This document shows, in pieces, positions 8,724 to 16,763 of a DNA stretch of 46,914 bases. Numbering within the stretch: position 1 is the first letter of the stretch; each line of letters starts with the position of its first letter. A program made the position numbers and the translations under genes. Under the pieces are notes generated by a model, which ran no database searches, was not told where the DNA came from, and saw only the letters and a program-made list of their open reading frames with translations. This DNA comes from an uncultured Pseudophaeobacter sp. (GTDB taxonomy: Bacteria; Pseudomonadota; Alphaproteobacteria; Rhodobacterales; Rhodobacteraceae), in contig CAJQNB010000022.1 of the NCBI GenBank assembly GCA_905479575.1, forward strand, positions 1 through 46,914, written 5' to 3'.

Positions 8724-9920
8724 ATGATGAAAAAATTGATGATGGCCACAGCGGCCCTCGCGCTGACTGCAGGCACCGCCTTTGCAGGCAGCCACGCCAA
8801 AGAAGTAAAGCTTGGCGTTCTGATCGGTTTCACCGGCCCCATTGAATCGCTGACCGCTGCCATGGCAGCTGGCTCGGAAATGGCGATGGATGAGGTCACC
8901 AAATCCGGCCTGCTGCTTGACGGCGCAACCGTAACCTCTGTGCGGGCCGATACTGGCTGCATCGACAACGGCCTGGCCGTAGCCAACGGTGAAAAACTGA
9001 TCGCAGAAGGCGTAAACGGTATTGTTGGTGGTGACTGCTCCGGTGTGACCGGCGCGATTCTGCAAAACGTTGCCATTCCAAACGGTATGGTCATGGTGTC
9101 CCCTTCGGCGACCTCCCCTGGCCTCTCCTCAATGGAAGACAATGGCCTGTTTTTCCGCACCTCGCCCTCTGACGCCCGTGAAGGTCAGGTAATGGCTGAG
9201 ATGCTACAGGAAAAAGGCGTTGAATCCATTGCTCTGACCTACACCAACAACGACTATGGCAAAGGCCTGGCCGATGCGATCAAGACCTCCTTTGAGGCTG
9301 TTGGCGGTGAAGTGACAATCGTGGCCGCCCATGAAGACGGCAAGGGTGACTATTCTGCTGAAGTGGCTTCGCTGGCCTCTGCTGGCGGCGACATTCTGGT
9401 TGTTGCCGGTTACCTTGACCAGGGCGGTCTGGGCATCATTCAGTCCTCGCTCGACTCCGGCGCCTTTGACACCTTCGGTCTGCCTGGCGGCATGATCGGT
9501 GACAGCCTGCCGAAAAACGTTGGCTCCGACCTGGACGGTTCTTACGGCCAGATCGCAGGCTCCGACAGCCAAGGTGCGGAGATCTTTGCCGAGCAAGCCA
9601 AAGCCCTGGGCTTTGACGGCACCTCTGCCTATGCCTCCGAGTCCTATGATGCGGCGGCTCTGATCCTGCTGGCAATGCAGGCGGCCAATTCGACCGACCC
9701 TGCTGAGTACGGCGCCAAGATCATGGATGTTGCCAATGCACCCGGTGAAGTGATCAACCCCGGCGAGCTGGGCAAGGCACTGGAACTGATTGCCGCTGGC
9801 AAAGACGTTGATTTCCAGGGCGCCACCGGCGTTGAGCTGATTGGCCCCGGTGAGAGCGCAGGCTCCTACCGTGAGATCCTGGTCAAAGACGGTGTGAACA
9901 CCACTGTAAAGTTCCGCTGA
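8724..9920 (+). CDS. Branched-chain amino acid-type ABC transporter substrate-binding protein (LivK-like)
   Basis: Periplasmic type I binding protein, 398 residues, with a clear Sec signal peptide (MMKKLMMATAALALTAGTAFAGSH). The mature protein starts with KEVKLGVLIGFTGPIE and has the two-lobe pattern with GIVGGDCSGVTGAILQNVAIPNGMVMVSPSATSPGLS and a YGKGLADAIKTSFEAVGGEV motif. GGGAGA lies just before the start; ATGATG leaves a one-codon ambiguity. It heads the liv operon and is followed by a strong hairpin, which probably gives it higher expression than the ABC genes. The ligand may be a branched-chain or another amino acid or amide; the family is broad. Confidence 0.88.
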   Translation: MMKKLMMATAALALTAGTAFAGSHAKEVKLGVLIGFTGPIESLTAAMAAGSEMAMDEVTKSGLLLDGATVTSVRADTGCIDNGLAVANGEKLIAEGVNGIVGGDCSGVTGAILQNVAIPNGMVMVSPSATSPGLSSMEDNGLFFRTSPSDAREGQVMAEMLQEKGVESIALTYTNNDYGKGLADAIKTSFEAVGGEVTIVAAHEDGKGDYSAEVASLASAGGDILVVAGYLDQGGLGIIQSSLDSGAFDTFGLPGGMIGDSLPKNVGSDLDGSYGQIAGSDSQGAEIFAEQAKALGFDGTSAYASESYDAAALILLAMQAANSTDPAEYGAKIMDVANAPGEVINPGELGKALELIAAGKDVDFQGATGVELIGPGESAGSYREILVKDGVNTTVKFR

Positions 9921-9950
9921 TCTCTTTTGTAGGATCATAAAGTCAAAGAG

Positions 9951-9973
9951 CAGCCCGGGAATTTCCCGGGCTG
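9951..9973 (+). promoter_or_regulatory. Intra-operon hairpin between livK-like gene and livG
   Basis: A perfect 11-bp stem (CAGCCCGGGAA/TTCCCGGGCTG) with a single-base apex, so the real loop is a few bases. It is followed by TTCC and not by a clear T-run. It probably stabilises the mRNA of the binding-protein gene or partly terminates transcription. Confidence 0.65.
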
Positions 9974-10021
9974 TTCCAAATTTAGTAAGCCGAAAAAAAT
10001 AGCGGCAGGGGATAGAATGAT

Positions 10022-10807
10022 ATGATCGTCGTCGAGGACTTGCACAAGCACTTCGGCGGGTTCCACGCGGTTGACGGCGCCTCGCTTGAAATCGCCAAGG
10101 GCTCCATAACCGGTTTAATCGGGCCAAATGGCGCGGGAAAGACCACTCTTTTCAACGTAATAGCTGGCGTTCTTGAGCCCACATCCGGTCGCGTGACCAT
10201 GGATGGGGAAGATATTACCGGCCTGCCGCCGCATGAGCTGTTTCATAAGGGGCTGTTGCGCACCTTTCAGATCGCACATGAGTTTTCCTCGATGACCTGC
10301 CGCGAGAACCTGATGATGGTGCCCGGCGCGCAATCGGGTGAAAGCCTGTGGAACACCTGGTTTGGCCGTAAGCGCATCGCTGATGAAGAGCGCGCCCTGC
10401 GGGCCAAGGCGGATGAAGTACTTGAGTTTCTCACCATCAGCCATATCGCCGATCTGCGCGCCGGCGAGGTTTCGGGCGGCCAGAAGAAGCTGTTGGAACT
10501 GGGCCGCACCATGATGGTGGATGCCAAGATCGTTTTCCTCGACGAGGTTGGCGCCGGGGTGAACCGCACCCTGCTCTATACAATTGCGGATGCCATCAAG
10601 CGTCTCAATGAAGAGCGTGGCTATACCTTTGTGGTGATCGAGCACGACATGGAGTTTATCGACCGCCTGTGTGACCCGGTGATCTGCATGGCCGAGGGCA
10701 AGAAGCTGGCCGAGGGCACTTTGGCCGAGATCAAAGCCAATGAGCAGGTGATCGAGGCCTATCTGGGTACCGGGCTGAAGAACAAAGACAAGTTGGAGAA
10801 GGCCTGA
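10022..10807 (+). CDS. livG: ABC transporter ATP-binding protein (LivG-type)
   Basis: Cytoplasmic ATPase subunit of the branched-chain amino acid-type importer, 261 residues. It shows Walker A (GPNGAGKTTLF), a variant signature VSGGQKKLLELGR, Walker B IVFLDE and the switch His (VVIEHDMEFID). The long insertion between Walker A and the signature (VPGAQSGESLWNTWFGRKR) is typical of LivG as opposed to LivF. The ATG at 10022 follows AGGGG by 9 bases. It belongs to the operon with livF, livH and livM. Confidence 0.9.
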   Translation: MIVVEDLHKHFGGFHAVDGASLEIAKGSITGLIGPNGAGKTTLFNVIAGVLEPTSGRVTMDGEDITGLPPHELFHKGLLRTFQIAHEFSSMTCRENLMMVPGAQSGESLWNTWFGRKRIADEERALRAKADEVLEFLTISHIADLRAGEVSGGQKKLLELGRTMMVDAKIVFLDEVGAGVNRTLLYTIADAIKRLNEERGYTFVVIEHDMEFIDRLCDPVICMAEGKKLAEGTLAEIKANEQVIEAYLGTGLKNKDKLEKA

Positions 10808-10827
10808 TGGGGAATTGCAAAGAAAAC

Positions 10828-10888
10828 CGGGGCTCTGCCCCCGCCGCTTCGCGGCTCCCCCGAGGTATTTTTGGCAAGATGAATAGGG
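10828..10888 (+). repeat. Double-hairpin repeat element, copy 1 (inside liv operon)
   Basis: Two small hairpins (GGGGCTCTGCCCC, then CCGCTTCGCGG) are followed by CCCCCGAGGTATTTTTGGCA and AGATGAA. The same arrangement occurs on the minus strand at 14510-14583. From memory, this GAG-TATTTTTGG-ATGAA ending is common between genes in Rhodobacteraceae; I cannot verify that here. Confidence 0.6.
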
Positions 10889-10897
10889 GCGCCGCCC

Positions 10898-11611
10898 ATG
10901 TCTGAACCCTTTTTGATTGGTGACAGCATGACTGGGGGATACGGCAAGGGGCCGGATATCCTGCATGATTGTACCATTGCTGTGAACCCCGGTGAAATTG
11001 CCGTGATTGTTGGCCCCAATGGGGCGGGCAAATCGACCGCGATGAAGGCGGTTTTTGGCATGCTGAATGTGCGCGCGGGCGCGGTGCGGTTGGGTGGTGA
11101 GGATATCACCAGTCTGAGCCCACAGGACCGGGTGATCAAGGGCATGGGTTTTGTGCCGCAAACCAGCAATATCTTTACCTCGATGACGGTGGAAGAGAAC
11201 CTGGAGATGGGGGCGTTTATTCGCACCGATGACATCACTGGCACCATGGAGCAGGTCTATGATCTGTTCCCGATCCTACGCGACAAGCGCAACCAGCCCG
11301 CCGGTGAGCTGTCTGGTGGGCAACGTCAGCAGGTGGCCGTGGGGCGCGCGCTGATGACCCAGCCCAAGGTTTTGATGCTGGATGAGCCCACCGCCGGGGT
11401 GTCGCCCATCGTGATGGACGAGCTGTTTGACCGTATCATTGAGGTGGCCCGCACCGGTCTGCCGATCCTGATGGTGGAACAAAACGCCAAGCAAGCGCTT
11501 GAGATCGCGGACAAAGGCTATGTTTTGGTGCAGGGGCGCAATGCCTATACCGGCACCGGCCAAGAGCTGCTGGCCGATCCCGAAGTACGCAAATCGTTTC
11601 TGGGGGGGTGA
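10898..11611 (+). CDS. livF: ABC transporter ATP-binding protein (LivF-type)
   Basis: Second ATPase subunit of the importer, 237 residues, the usual LivF length. It shows Walker A GPNGAGKSTAM, the signature LSGGQRQQVAVGRAL, Walker B VLMLDEPTAGVSP and the switch region MVEQNAKQALEIAD. A purine-rich AGGGG lies upstream of the ATG. The 90-base gap from livG is filled by the double-hairpin repeat. Its 3' end overlaps the start of the small exported protein at 11608. Confidence 0.92.
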   Translation: MSEPFLIGDSMTGGYGKGPDILHDCTIAVNPGEIAVIVGPNGAGKSTAMKAVFGMLNVRAGAVRLGGEDITSLSPQDRVIKGMGFVPQTSNIFTSMTVEENLEMGAFIRTDDITGTMEQVYDLFPILRDKRNQPAGELSGGQRQQVAVGRALMTQPKVLMLDEPTAGVSPIVMDELFDRIIEVARTGLPILMVEQNAKQALEIADKGYVLVQGRNAYTGTGQELLADPEVRKSFLGG

Positions 11612-12120
11612 AGATGGAACCGACCTATTACTGGAAACGAAATCTGACACTTGCTTTGGCGTCCTTTCTGTTCTCAGCTCAAACGGCGACAGCCCTAGAG
11701 TGCCAAGTCCAGAAAACATGCTCGATCTCACTTGAGTGCTCACCGTTTAAGGTCGAGTTTGAACTAATCGAGCTGGAGACCTCAGAATCTGAAAACCTTG
11801 TGCTTATTGCAAAGGTACCAAACCGAGAACGAACAGCCGTTATTCTCTCACCAGTAGATAGCTCTTCTCGATGGCTCAAAGGCGAAGTCAACGGTGAACC
11901 TATGGCGCTCTGGATAGATGAAACCCATGAGAATTTTCAGTTATTGCCAGTTGGAGAGAGTGAAGCAGAATTCGCTGCAGGGAAATGTGGTGTTGGTCTC
12001 ACAAGGAATGAAAACCTGACGAACTCAAATGAAGGCTCCGGTTCCCCAAAACAACGTGCTCCCATCGACGGTGAGAGTTTGCTGCCACCGCCAAGCAGCA
12101 ATTCACAGAATTCAGACTAG
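11608..12120 (+). CDS. Small exported hypothetical protein inside the liv operon
   Basis: I do not recognise this protein. It has 170 residues from GTG at 11608 (GTGA overlap with the livF stop) or 168 from ATG at 11614. A signal peptide is evident (NLTLALASFLFSAQTATA before LECQVQKT). The mature part has four cysteines (three near the N-terminus in CQVQKTCSISLEC, one in GKCGVG), suggesting disulfides in the periplasm. The last 40 residues are Ser/Pro/Asn-rich and look disordered. Base composition is visibly more AT-rich than the flanking liv genes. It could be an inserted gene or an accessory periplasmic component of this importer. Confidence 0.7.
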   Translation: MKMEPTYYWKRNLTLALASFLFSAQTATALECQVQKTCSISLECSPFKVEFELIELETSESENLVLIAKVPNRERTAVILSPVDSSSRWLKGEVNGEPMALWIDETHENFQLLPVGESEAEFAAGKCGVGLTRNENLTNSNEGSGSPKQRAPIDGESLLPPPSSNSQNSD

Positions 12121-12131
12121 AGAGATACAAC

Positions 12132-13142
12132 ATGGATCTTCTCAACGCCCTTGTGGCATTCACGAACTTCGTTGGCGTACCCGCCATCGCCTATGGCAGC
12201 CAGCTGGCGCTGGGGGCGCTGGGGGTCACGCTGATCTACAGTATCCTGCGGTTTTCCAACTTTGCCCATGGGGACACCATGGCCTTTGGCACAATGATGA
12301 CCATTCTGGTGACCTGGTTGCTGCAATCCTGGGGGGTTAGCTTTGGCCCACTGCCTACGGCGCTGCTCGCCCTGCCCTTTGGCATTTTTGCAACCATGGT
12401 GTTGGTGCTGGTCACGGATCGCACCGTCTATCGGTTCTACCGCGCCCAAAAGGCCAAGCCTGTGGTTTTTGTCATGGTCTCGCTGGGGGTGATGTTCATG
12501 ATGAACGGCCTTGTGCGTTTTGTCATTGGGCCCGGCGATCAGCGTTTTGCCGATGGCGAGCGCTTTATCATCAAGGCGCGCGCCTTTAAGGAAATTACGG
12601 GCCTGCGTGAAGGGTTGGCGATCAAGACTTCTCAGGGCATCACTGTGGTGGCCGCCATTGTGGTTGTGGCGCTGCTGTTTTGGTTCCTCAACAAGACCCG
12701 CACCGGTAAATCCATGCGCGCCTATTCCGACAATGAAGATCTGGCGCTGTTGTCCGGCATCGATCCGGACCGGGTGGTGATGTATACTTGGCTGATCGTG
12801 GCCTCCCTGGCGACCATCGCCGGTGTGCTCTATGGCCTCGACAAGAGCTTTAAGCCCTTCACCTATTTCCAGCTGCTGCTGCCGATCTTTGCCTCGGCCA
12901 TTGTTGGTGGTCTGGGCAGCCCCCAGGGTGCGATTGCGGGTGGGTTCATCATCGCCTTTTCCGAGGTCACTATTACCTATGCCTGGAAAAAGGTGTTGGG
13001 CTATCTGATGCCGGAACACCTAGAACCCGATGGTTTGGTACAACTTCTGAGTACCGACTATAAGTTTGCGGTCTCCTTTGCGATCCTGATCATCGTCCTT
13101 CTGTTCAAGCCAACAGGGCTCTTCAAAGGGAAATCGGTATGA
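12132..13142 (+). CDS. livH: ABC transporter permease (LivH-type)
   Basis: Integral membrane permease of the branched-chain amino acid-type importer, 336 residues, with about eight hydrophobic segments. The N-terminal SQLALGALGVTLIYSILRFSNFAHGD matches the family signature, as does FASAIVGGLGSPQGAIAGGFIIA near the C-terminus (the EAA-like loop region). It starts 11 bases after the small exported gene with a GAGAGA-type binding site, and its stop overlaps the livM start (ATGA). Confidence 0.9.
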   Translation: MDLLNALVAFTNFVGVPAIAYGSQLALGALGVTLIYSILRFSNFAHGDTMAFGTMMTILVTWLLQSWGVSFGPLPTALLALPFGIFATMVLVLVTDRTVYRFYRAQKAKPVVFVMVSLGVMFMMNGLVRFVIGPGDQRFADGERFIIKARAFKEITGLREGLAIKTSQGITVVAAIVVVALLFWFLNKTRTGKSMRAYSDNEDLALLSGIDPDRVVMYTWLIVASLATIAGVLYGLDKSFKPFTYFQLLLPIFASAIVGGLGSPQGAIAGGFIIAFSEVTITYAWKKVLGYLMPEHLEPDGLVQLLSTDYKFAVSFAILIIVLLFKPTGLFKGKSV

Positions 13143-14461
13143 CTGATACTCTGAAACACAGTCTTTTGTTTGCGGTCGTGGCCGTGCTGATCCTGCTGGA
13201 AGGCCTCACCAACTGGAGCTTTTTCTCAGGCTCCTGGAACTCCTCACTGGTGATCCTCAACATGGGGCTGATTTCGGCCATCATGGCGCTGGGGGTAAAC
13301 CTGCAGTGGGGCTTTGCCGGCTTGTTCAATGTGGGCATCATGGGGTTCACTGCTCTGGGCGGTCTCGCTGTGGTGCTGACCTCAACGCCGCCATCTCCAG
13401 GTGCCTGGAGCGCCGGAGGCCCGGGCGTTGTCATGGCACTGGTGATGGGGGCGCTGACGGTGATCTCGGCAGTTGCCGCAACCCGTTTGCTGCCCAAAGG
13501 TGGCCTGCGTACTGCGCTGATTGTGGCCATCCTGATTGTTGGATTTATCATCTATCGCGCCCTGTTTGACCCGTCGATTGAAGCGATCGAAGACATCAAT
13601 CCGGCATTGGCGGGCAATATCGGTGGGCTTGGCTGGCCGGTGCTCTTGTCCTGGCCCATGGGGGGGCTGCTGGCGGCCGGAGCGGCCTGGCTGATCGGCA
13701 AAACGGCCCTGGGGCTGCGGTCGGACTATCTGGCGATTGCCACCCTTGGCATTGCCGAAATCATCATTGCCATCCTCAAAAACGAAGACTGGCTGTCGCG
13801 CGGCGTGAAAAACGTCGTCGGCCTGCCCCGGCCCGTGCCTTACGAGGTCGATCTGCAAAACGATCCCGCCTATGTGGACTGGTTTGCCAGTCTTGGAATG
13901 GATCCGGTTTTGGGGTCAACGCTCTACGTCAAGCTGGGCTATGCGGCGCTGTTTTCCCTGGTGCTGATCGCCTTGCTGTGGATGGCGCAGATGGCGCTCA
14001 AAAGCCCCTGGGGGCGGATGATGCGCGCCATTCGCGACAATGAGGTAGCGGCGCAGGCCATGGGGAAAAACGTCACCAAACGCCACCTGCAGATTTTTGT
14101 GCTTGGCTCGGCCATTTGCGGCATTGCGGGTGCGATGATGACCACCCTGGACGGGCAGTTGACTCCGGGCACCTATAATCCCTTGCGCTTTACCTTCCTG
14201 ATCTGGGTGATGGTCATCGTTGGTGGCTCCGGCAACAACTTTGGCTCGGTGCTGGGCGGCTTCCTGATCTGGTTCCTCTGGATCAAGGTGGAACCGATGA
14301 GCCTGGAGCTGATCACCCTGCTGACCTCAGGCATGGATGAAACCAACATGCTGCGGGAACACCTGCTGGAAAACGCCGCCCATATGCGGCTGTTCACCAT
14401 GGGATTGATCCTGCTTTTGGTGCTCCGCTTCAGCCCGCGCGGCTTGATCCCGGAGAAATAG
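13139..14461 (+). CDS. livM: ABC transporter permease (LivM-type)
   Basis: Second permease subunit, 440 residues, partner of LivH. It is strongly hydrophobic and ends with the family motif (NPLRFTFLIWVMVIVGGSGNNFGSVLGG, then LRFSPRGLIPEK). The motif GRMMRAIRDNEVAAQAMGKNV marks the cytoplasmic loop contacting the ATPases. It is longer than E. coli-type LivM because of extra N-terminal and central hydrophobic segments, as is common in alphaproteobacteria. Its start overlaps the livH stop by four bases, and a terminator follows directly. Confidence 0.9.
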   Translation: MTDTLKHSLLFAVVAVLILLEGLTNWSFFSGSWNSSLVILNMGLISAIMALGVNLQWGFAGLFNVGIMGFTALGGLAVVLTSTPPSPGAWSAGGPGVVMALVMGALTVISAVAATRLLPKGGLRTALIVAILIVGFIIYRALFDPSIEAIEDINPALAGNIGGLGWPVLLSWPMGGLLAAGAAWLIGKTALGLRSDYLAIATLGIAEIIIAILKNEDWLSRGVKNVVGLPRPVPYEVDLQNDPAYVDWFASLGMDPVLGSTLYVKLGYAALFSLVLIALLWMAQMALKSPWGRMMRAIRDNEVAAQAMGKNVTKRHLQIFVLGSAICGIAGAMMTTLDGQLTPGTYNPLRFTFLIWVMVIVGGSGNNFGSVLGGFLIWFLWIKVEPMSLELITLLTSGMDETNMLREHLLENAAHMRLFTMGLILLLVLRFSPRGLIPEK

Positions 14462-14471
14462 CACAACAAAA

Positions 14472-14506
14472 AAGGGCCGCCCAGACACCAGGGGCGGCCC
14501 TTCGTT
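14472..14506. terminator. Bidirectional terminator between livM and the DUF853 gene
   Basis: An 11-bp perfect stem AAGGGCCGCCC/GGGCGGCCCTT with a 9-base loop, an A-run before it and TTCGTTTT after it. Confidence 0.85.
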
Positions 14507-14509
14507 TTG

Positions 14510-14583
14510 GCCCATATTTCATGTGGCCCTAAATACTCCCGCCAAAGGCGGACCCTTAGGGGGCTGGCAGTTGCCGGCCCCCT
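14510..14583 (-). repeat. Double-hairpin repeat element, copy 2
   Basis: On the minus strand there is a long hairpin with GGGGGC/GCCCCC arms, then CCGCCTTTGGCGG, then GAGTATTTAGGGCCACATGA. This is the same order and tail as the copy at 10828-10888. It lies just after the DUF853 gene stop in the direction of transcription. Confidence 0.55.
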
Positions 14584-14589
14584 TTTCAC

Positions 14590-16134
14590 TTATCGTCCTT
14601 TGAACAAACCACCCAGTATGCCGCGCACCAAACGGCGGCCTGTGGTGCCTTTCAACTCTTTGATCACCGCTTCTGACATGGCAGAGGCAAAGGTATCTTT
14701 TGGTCTATGCCTGCGCGCAGACGAGCGCGGAACGCGGGCGCCAGAAAACCGCCGTGCTGCATTGAATTCCCGGGCCATCGGCTCTGGCGCCGCTTCGGCC
14801 TGAACCTCTGCTGCCTCAGCCTCTTGTGCTGCCTTGGCAGTGCGTGCCAGCAGAATTTCATAGGCAGAATGGCGATCTATGGGTTTGTCGTATTTCCCCG
14901 CCATATCCGATTGCTTGAGCACCTCTGCGCGCTCCGCTTTTGTCAGCGGCCCCAACTGGCTGCTGGGTGGCCGGATCAGGGTGCGCTCAACAATGCCCGG
15001 CACGCCCTTCTTTTGCAGCATCGAGGTCACCGCTTCCCCGACGCCGACTTCGCGAATGGCATCCTCGGTCGAGAACCGCGGGTTCTCCCGATAGGTCTCT
15101 GCGGCCAGTTTCAGGTTTTTGCGATCCCGCGCGGTAAAGGCGCGCAGCGCGTGCTGGATGCGATTGCCAAGCTGTCCCAGAATGTCCTCTGGAACGTCGC
15201 CCGGGCTCTGGGTGATGAAATAGATGCCAACCCCCTTGGAGCGGATCAGCCGCGCCACCTGTTCCACCTTGTCGACCAAGGCCTTGGGCGCGTCGTCAAA
15301 CAACAGATGCGCCTCATCAAAGAAGAACACCAACCGGGGCTTGTCAGGATCGCCCACCTCGGGCAGCTCTTCAAACAGCTCGCTCAGCAGCCACAGCAGG
15401 AAGGTGGCATAAAGCTTGGGCGCAGACATCAGTTTGTCAGAGGCAAGGATATTGACCATGCCGCGCCCGGCGCTGTCTTGTCGCATTAGATCGCTCAGCG
15501 CCAGCGCAGGCTCACCAAACAGATCCGCGCCGCCCTGGTTTTCCAGGACCAACAGACGCCGCTGGATGGCCCCCACCGAGGCCGGAGAAACATTGCCATA
15601 GCGCAGTGATAGCTCGCCCCGGTTTTCACCAATCCAAACCAACAGCGCCTGTAGGTCCTTCAGATCCAGCAGCGGCAGGGCCTGTTCGTCCGCTAGCCGA
15701 AAGGCGATATTCAAAATCCCTTCCTGGGCTTCGCTCAGCTCCAGCAGTTGCGCCAACAGCAAAGGCCCCATCTCCGCCACCGTGGTACGCACGGGATGGC
15801 CCTGTTCGCCAAACAGATCCCAGAAGGTGACCGGACAGTCGTGGTATGTATAGGAGGAAAAACCGATTTTTTCAGCGCGGCCCACAAAGGCCGCATGGAG
15901 CTTATGGCTTGCTGTTCCCGCCTTGGCCAACCCGGAGAGATCGCCCTTTACATCCGCCAGGATTACCGGAACGCCGGCCTGGGAGAAGCTTTCAGCCAGG
16001 ATTTGCAGGGTTACCGTCTTACCGGTGCCCGTGGCCCCGGCGATCAACCCGTGGCGGTTGGCATATTTGAAACGCATCTCTTGCGGCTCAGCGTAGCCTT
16101 CGCCACCGCCACCAATAAAAATCTTGTCCGTCAT
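14590..16134 (-). CDS. DUF853 / HerA-like ATPase (YjgR-type)
   Basis: 514-residue P-loop ATPase of the HerA/FtsK-like DUF853 family. It begins [13 protein letters not shown] and has Walker A ([18 protein letters not shown]), [12 protein letters not shown], a Walker B-like block ([14 protein letters not shown]) and the sensor-like [37 protein letters not shown]. An Ala/Glu-rich linker precedes a basic C-terminal tail. The start at 16134 has GGAAG upstream; a 5' extension in the same frame is less likely. E. coli YjgR is the best-known relative and has no firmly assigned role. Single gene. Confidence 0.85.
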   Translation of the reverse strand: MTDKIFIGGGGEGYAEPQEMRFKYANRHGLIAGATGTGKTVTLQILAESFSQAGVPVILADVKGDLSGLAKAGTASHKLHAAFVGRAEKIGFSSYTYHDCPVTFWDLFGEQGHPVRTTVAEMGPLLLAQLLELSEAQEGILNIAFRLADEQALPLLDLKDLQALLVWIGENRGELSLRYGNVSPASVGAIQRRLLVLENQGGADLFGEPALALSDLMRQDSAGRGMVNILASDKLMSAPKLYATFLLWLLSELFEELPEVGDPDKPRLVFFFDEAHLLFDDAPKALVDKVEQVARLIRSKGVGIYFITQSPGDVPEDILGQLGNRIQHALRAFTARDRKNLKLAAETYRENPRFSTEDAIREVGVGEAVTSMLQKKGVPGIVERTLIRPPSSQLGPLTKAERAEVLKQSDMAGKYDKPIDRHSAYEILLARTAKAAQEAEAAEVQAEAAPEPMAREFNAARRFSGARVPRSSARRHRPKDTFASAMSEAVIKELKGTTGRRLVRGILGGLFKGR

Positions 16135-16228
16135 AGTCTTCCTTTGCCCGCCAATAGACGCCTCCAACCGGCCCCATGAAGGTACAGCCGGGAATCACCC
16201 CGGGCATGTGGACTTCAAGCAAGGCCCC

Positions 16229-16256
16229 TTGAAAACCGATTATTAACTTTTATATG
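16229..16256 (+). promoter_or_regulatory. Sigma70-type promoter of sRNA candidate 1
   Basis: TTGAAA at 16229-16234, 16 bases, then TATATG at 16251-16256. A start about six bases later would give an RNA of about 87 nt ending in the T-run at 16348. Read by eye. Confidence 0.5.
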
Positions 16257-16261
16257 CGATG

Positions 16262-16348
16262 AATGTCATGCTCGTCCTCTCTAATCGAGACCGCGACGGG
16301 CATTTCCTCCCTGTCAGACTGGCCGTGCCCTGGGCACGGCCTTTTTTT
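16262..16348 (+). ncRNA. Small RNA candidate 1
   Basis: Orphan transcription unit in the gap between the DUF853 gene and ialB. After the promoter at 16229-16256 the predicted RNA folds a 5' hairpin (GCTCGTC/GACGGGC with one G-U pair). It then leaves a C/U-rich linker (TTTCCTCCCTGTC) able to pair with Shine-Dalgarno sequences, and ends in a perfect terminator hairpin with seven T. This layout is that of a trans-acting, Hfq-type sRNA. The alternative is a 36-codon open frame starting at 16261 (MNVMLVLSNRD...), which runs through the terminator and has no clear binding site. I assign no known family. Confidence 0.5.
16321..16348 (+). terminator. Terminator of sRNA candidate 1
   Basis: GGCCGTGCC/GGCACGGCC perfect stem with a tight CTG loop, followed by TTTTTTT. 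No annotated plus-strand gene precedes it. Confidence 0.85.
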
Positions 16349-16516
16349 GTTGTCGCCTTTGAAGGCTGAGGGGCTGGCTTGTTGTTGCTGATCAATTTCT
16401 CACCGGTTTTGCCCTCTATTTGAGCGGCCAGAGCGGGGAAAACCTCCAGGTTTGGCGGCTTTGGGCAGAAATACCGGGTAAAGCAGCCAGGTGTCACATT
16501 TTTTTGCTATTCCATG

Positions 16517-16545
16517 TTGACCCGAGCACAGGCCTTTCGTAACGT
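16517..16545 (+). promoter_or_regulatory. Sigma70-type promoter of sRNA candidate 2
   Basis: TTGACC at 16517-16522, exactly 17 bases, then TAACGT at 16540-16545. The -35 is close to consensus and the -10 is weaker. Confidence 0.45.
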
Positions 16546-16551
16546 CCTACT

Positions 16552-16620
16552 CAATAACTAAGTCGGCCAGTCCGACGGGGAGAACTAAACAAAAAGGGAA
16601 GCCGGAGAGCTTCCTTTTTT
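16552..16620 (+). ncRNA. Small RNA candidate 2
   Basis: Second orphan unit, about 200 bases after the first. The predicted RNA of about 70 nt has a hairpin GTCGG-CCAGT-CCGAC (16562-16576). A single-stranded purine-rich stretch (GGGGAGAACTAAAC) follows, then the terminator GGAAGC-CGGAGA-GCTTCC with six T. No open frame with a plausible start fits. It lies about 145 bases before ialB on the same strand and ends well before that gene, so a 5' leader of ialB is less likely but possible. Confidence 0.45.
16591..16620. terminator. Terminator of sRNA candidate 2
   Basis: GGAAGC/GCTTCC stem, hexanucleotide loop, A-run on the left and six T on the right; it could work in both directions. Confidence 0.75.
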
Positions 16621-16763
16621 GCTTTTGTAGCAAACGCTTCACTTGTTATTAAACTGTTTTACAAATCCTTGCCGATTTCTTACCCGTGGCGGGATTGAGA
16701 CCTGACACCCCAGTTGCAACATGGTAAAGGCTCTGCAAACGACCTGAGAATAATGAGGCATTC

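Noticed and set aside
12117..13019. Minus-strand open frame of 300 codons rich in His and Gln across livH
   Set aside because: Composition is that of the reverse complement of a hydrophobic GC-rich gene; livH on the plus strand is clear.
16243..16497. Minus-strand 84-codon open frame in the sRNA region
   Set aside because: It reads through a strong terminator hairpin, has no binding site and resembles no protein I know.
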